Assembly (NCBI GenBank): GCA_003598085.1 | Contig: QZKU01000004.1 | Location: 4,211-68,210 of the forward strand | Length of the DNA: 64,000 nt | Reading direction: 5' to 3' | From: Candidatus Abyssobacteria bacterium SURF_5 | Lineage (GTDB): Bacteria; Abyssobacteria; SURF-5 | In this document: piece after piece, positions 62,466 to 64,000 of the stretch | How positions within the stretch are numbered: position 1 is the first letter of the stretch | Layout of the letters: each line of letters starts with the position of its first letter | Notes under the pieces: generated by a model | Database searches by the model: none | Told to the model about the DNA's origin: nothing | Seen by the model: the letters and a program-made list of their open reading frames with translations, nothing else | Translations under genes and position numbers: made by a program

Positions 62466-63635
62466 TTACGAATTTGTCTTTCCGGTTCCGGAAAAAAAGG
62501 CAAGGCCGACAGCCAAAAGCATTACCGAAGCGGCAACAAGGTACATCTGAGAATATCCAATCAATGCAGCGACAATCCCATACGCAAATGAGCCTGCCAT
62601 CACACCGAGATCAAACGAAGCGGTAAAGAGAGCTAGTCCTTTTCCCCTGTCTTGCGGCTTGACACGATCGACAACTGAAGCGGCGACCGCCGGCACTGCG
62701 AAGCCTATGCCTGTTCCCCAAAGGAAGCCGCCGGCAAGCAGTTCCCACCGATTTTCAAACAGTCCCAACCAGAAAAGCGCGATGCAACCCGCGGCGAATG
62801 CCGGCAATGCGACGCGGCGGCGACCATATACATCGGCCAGGTCCCCCAGAAATAGCCGAACGATCGCACCGGCAGTGGAGCTGGCGACAAAGAAATAAGA
62901 GATACTGATATCGCGAGGCGCAAGATAGACGGCAATAAAATTAAGGAGCGCCCCTACTCCGGTGCAGTAGAAAAAGAGGGAGCCGACGGGAATCAGCAGG
63001 TCGGCCTGACTGAGCAGCATGAGAAACGGATTCGGCGGAAATTCTATTCCGAGAGGGCCGCGCTCCCTCAAGGGACTTGCGAAGAACAACGCAATCAACA
63101 AGAAGATAAGGGCGAGCGCAAACAGCACCTGGAAGCCAAGATGCGCGATAATGTATTCCGCCACCGCCGGCAGAGCAGCATACGTGCTCATGCCCGATAA
63201 CCCGAAAACACCGATGACTTTTGCCCGGCGCGTGCTCGGGGCATCGTCGGTTATTACCGTAAAGATGCCCGTGATATAGCAGCCGAAGCCCACCCCGTGA
63301 AGCATGCGCACCACCAGGATGCTCCAGTTCAGCCGACGGCAGAAGAAGTAACCGATCGTCGCCAGGATCATCAATGCGATCCCGCAGAAAATGAGCCTCT
63401 TGCGCCCGTACTTGTCTATTGCCGTCCCCACGAGAGGCCTCACCACGACGGAACCAAATGCGAGCACACCCATATAGAGCCCGATTTGTGCCGCGTTCGC
63501 GCCGAGTTCTTCCAGATAACGATTGAAGTACAGGAAGAAGACCATGTTCGAGATGACGCATACGTTGCACAGAAAGGCAAAAGCGAAATTGTGTCCAAAT
63601 GTTTTCACGGCCTTTGAGATAGGATATCCTTTCAA
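62466..63635 (-). CDS. MFS-family transporter
   Basis: 389 aa with 12 hydrophobic helices. The MFS signature G-x-x-D-x-x-G-R-R/K-R occurs in loop 2-3 (GTAIDKYGRKRLIF) and, weaker, in loop 8-9 (GDLADVYGRRRVAL). The likely start is TTG 63635; no good ATG with a ribosome-binding site is in frame nearby. No sequence feature fixes the substrate; it is like efflux or sugar-type MFS carriers. It is a single gene, facing away from the zinc-ribbon gene. Confidence 0.85.
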   Translation of the reverse strand: MKGYPISKAVKTFGHNFAFAFLCNVCVISNMVFFLYFNRYLEELGANAAQIGLYMGVLAFGSVVVRPLVGTAIDKYGRKRLIFCGIALMILATIGYFFCRRLNWSILVVRMLHGVGFGCYITGIFTVITDDAPSTRRAKVIGVFGLSGMSTYAALPAVAEYIIAHLGFQVLFALALIFLLIALFFASPLRERGPLGIEFPPNPFLMLLSQADLLIPVGSLFFYCTGVGALLNFIAVYLAPRDISISYFFVASSTAGAIVRLFLGDLADVYGRRRVALPAFAAGCIALFWLGLFENRWELLAGGFLWGTGIGFAVPAVAASVVDRVKPQDRGKGLALFTASFDLGVMAGSFAYGIVAALIGYSQMYLVAASVMLLAVGLAFFSGTGKTNS

Positions 63636-63678
63636 TTGGGTCCGGCGGGAGCGGAAATTTCAAATACAAAATAACTAT

Positions 63679-63707
63679 ATTCTAAATTGAAACCCTCGCG
63701 GGGGCAA
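63679..63707 (-). promoter_or_regulatory. Candidate promoter of the MFS gene
   Basis: On the minus strand TTGCCC (63707-63702), 17-base spacer, TAGAAT (63684-63679), about 36 bases before the TTG start. Confidence 0.4.
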
Positions 63708-63772
63708 ATATCACCGAACTGCTGAGAGACCATGTGATAAAATGAAAAATGACCGATATAGGATGTCATCCC

Positions 63773-64000
63773 ATGAATGATAACATCGAATGCCCCCATT
63801 GCCGGAGGATGACCCCGAGCGAGGGGTTGAACTGCATTTATTGCGGTGAAGTATTGCCCGCACAAGTGGGGCCGCTTACAGGCATGCGTTATTCTCACAA
63901 GGGAGTAATGTCAAGAAATTTCTGTAAAATGCTCTTTTCTTTGGTCTTTGTCTTTAAAGGTGCGAAGCGAATCAGCAGTAGTAGGCGTTGTGGGAATGTG
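63773..64000 (+). CDS. Partial zinc-ribbon protein, runs off the right edge
   Basis: The frame from ATG 63773 is open for 76 codons to the window end. Near the N-terminus CPHC (residues 7-10) and CIYC (21-24) form a zinc-ribbon knuckle pair, and a hydrophobic stretch (MLFSLVFVF) lies at about 53-61. It may be a membrane protein with a cytoplasmic zinc ribbon. Nothing else can be said without the rest. Confidence 0.55.
   Translation, partial: MNDNIECPHCRRMTPSEGLNCIYCGEVLPAQVGPLTGMRYSHKGVMSRNFCKMLFSLVFVFKGAKRISSSRRCGNV

Overview
The window looks like chromosome from an uncultivated, metabolically versatile Gram-negative anaerobe or facultative anaerobe, moderately G+C rich by eye. Evidence for this: secreted proteins with Sec, Tat and probable lipoprotein signals, a cytochrome bc complex, a glycyl-radical enzyme, a 2-hydroxyacyl-CoA dehydratase activase, EtfAB, two enoyl-CoA hydratases and a type II DMSO-reductase-family molybdoenzyme. 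No rRNA, tRNA, ribosomal-protein or other marker gene is present, so I do not assign a phylum. No CRISPR array or prophage was seen; mobile DNA is limited to small inverted-repeat elements.

Layout. 1-5383 (-): a very large secreted protein, with a 14-repeat LVIVD region followed by an RHS/YD-repeat cage, running off the left edge. 6049-19367 (+): acyl-CoA and small-molecule metabolism: a 1444-aa acyl-CoA dehydratase activase fusion, a crotonase with an altered active site, an enolase-superfamily enzyme, a zinc phospholipase C-like secreted protein, a URO-D/MtaA-like protein, an amphi-Trp protein and a FadH-like dienoyl-CoA reductase. 19497-25534 (-): methyltransferase, TlpA-type thioredoxin, ankyrin protein, MsrB and a parallel beta-helix protein.

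25574-37688 (-) is the most interesting part, a single compact respiratory locus. In transcription order it encodes a MerR regulator, a Rieske protein, a ferredoxin, a Zn-alcohol dehydrogenase, the molybdopterin alpha subunit, heme-b gamma subunit and FeS beta subunit of a type II DMSO-reductase-family enzyme, a TorD chaperone, split cytochrome b (b6 plus subunit IV type) and an octaheme cytochrome c. The parts suit either anaerobic water-dependent hydroxylation of a hydrocarbon followed by alcohol oxidation (ethylbenzene dehydrogenase-like logic), or a quinol-fed terminal reductase (selenate/chlorate reductase-like logic). Substrate and direction cannot be read from the sequence.

38126-43021 (+) is a sugar-acid catabolic operon: EamA transporter, IlvD/Edd dehydratase, PfkB kinase, class II aldolase, plus a DUF2892 protein. 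43070-53367 (-) carries a secreted protein, an OYE-type reductase, an etfBA/enoyl-CoA hydratase operon, acpS, an FMN-binding protein, a glycyl-radical enzyme without an adjacent activase, and mgtE behind a long structured leader. 53812-63635 holds a PHP/DUF3604 lipoprotein, two Spy-like paralogs, two large paralogous surface proteins with tandem DNRLRE-like modules, and an MFS transporter. A truncated zinc-ribbon gene starts at 63773 and leaves the window on the right.
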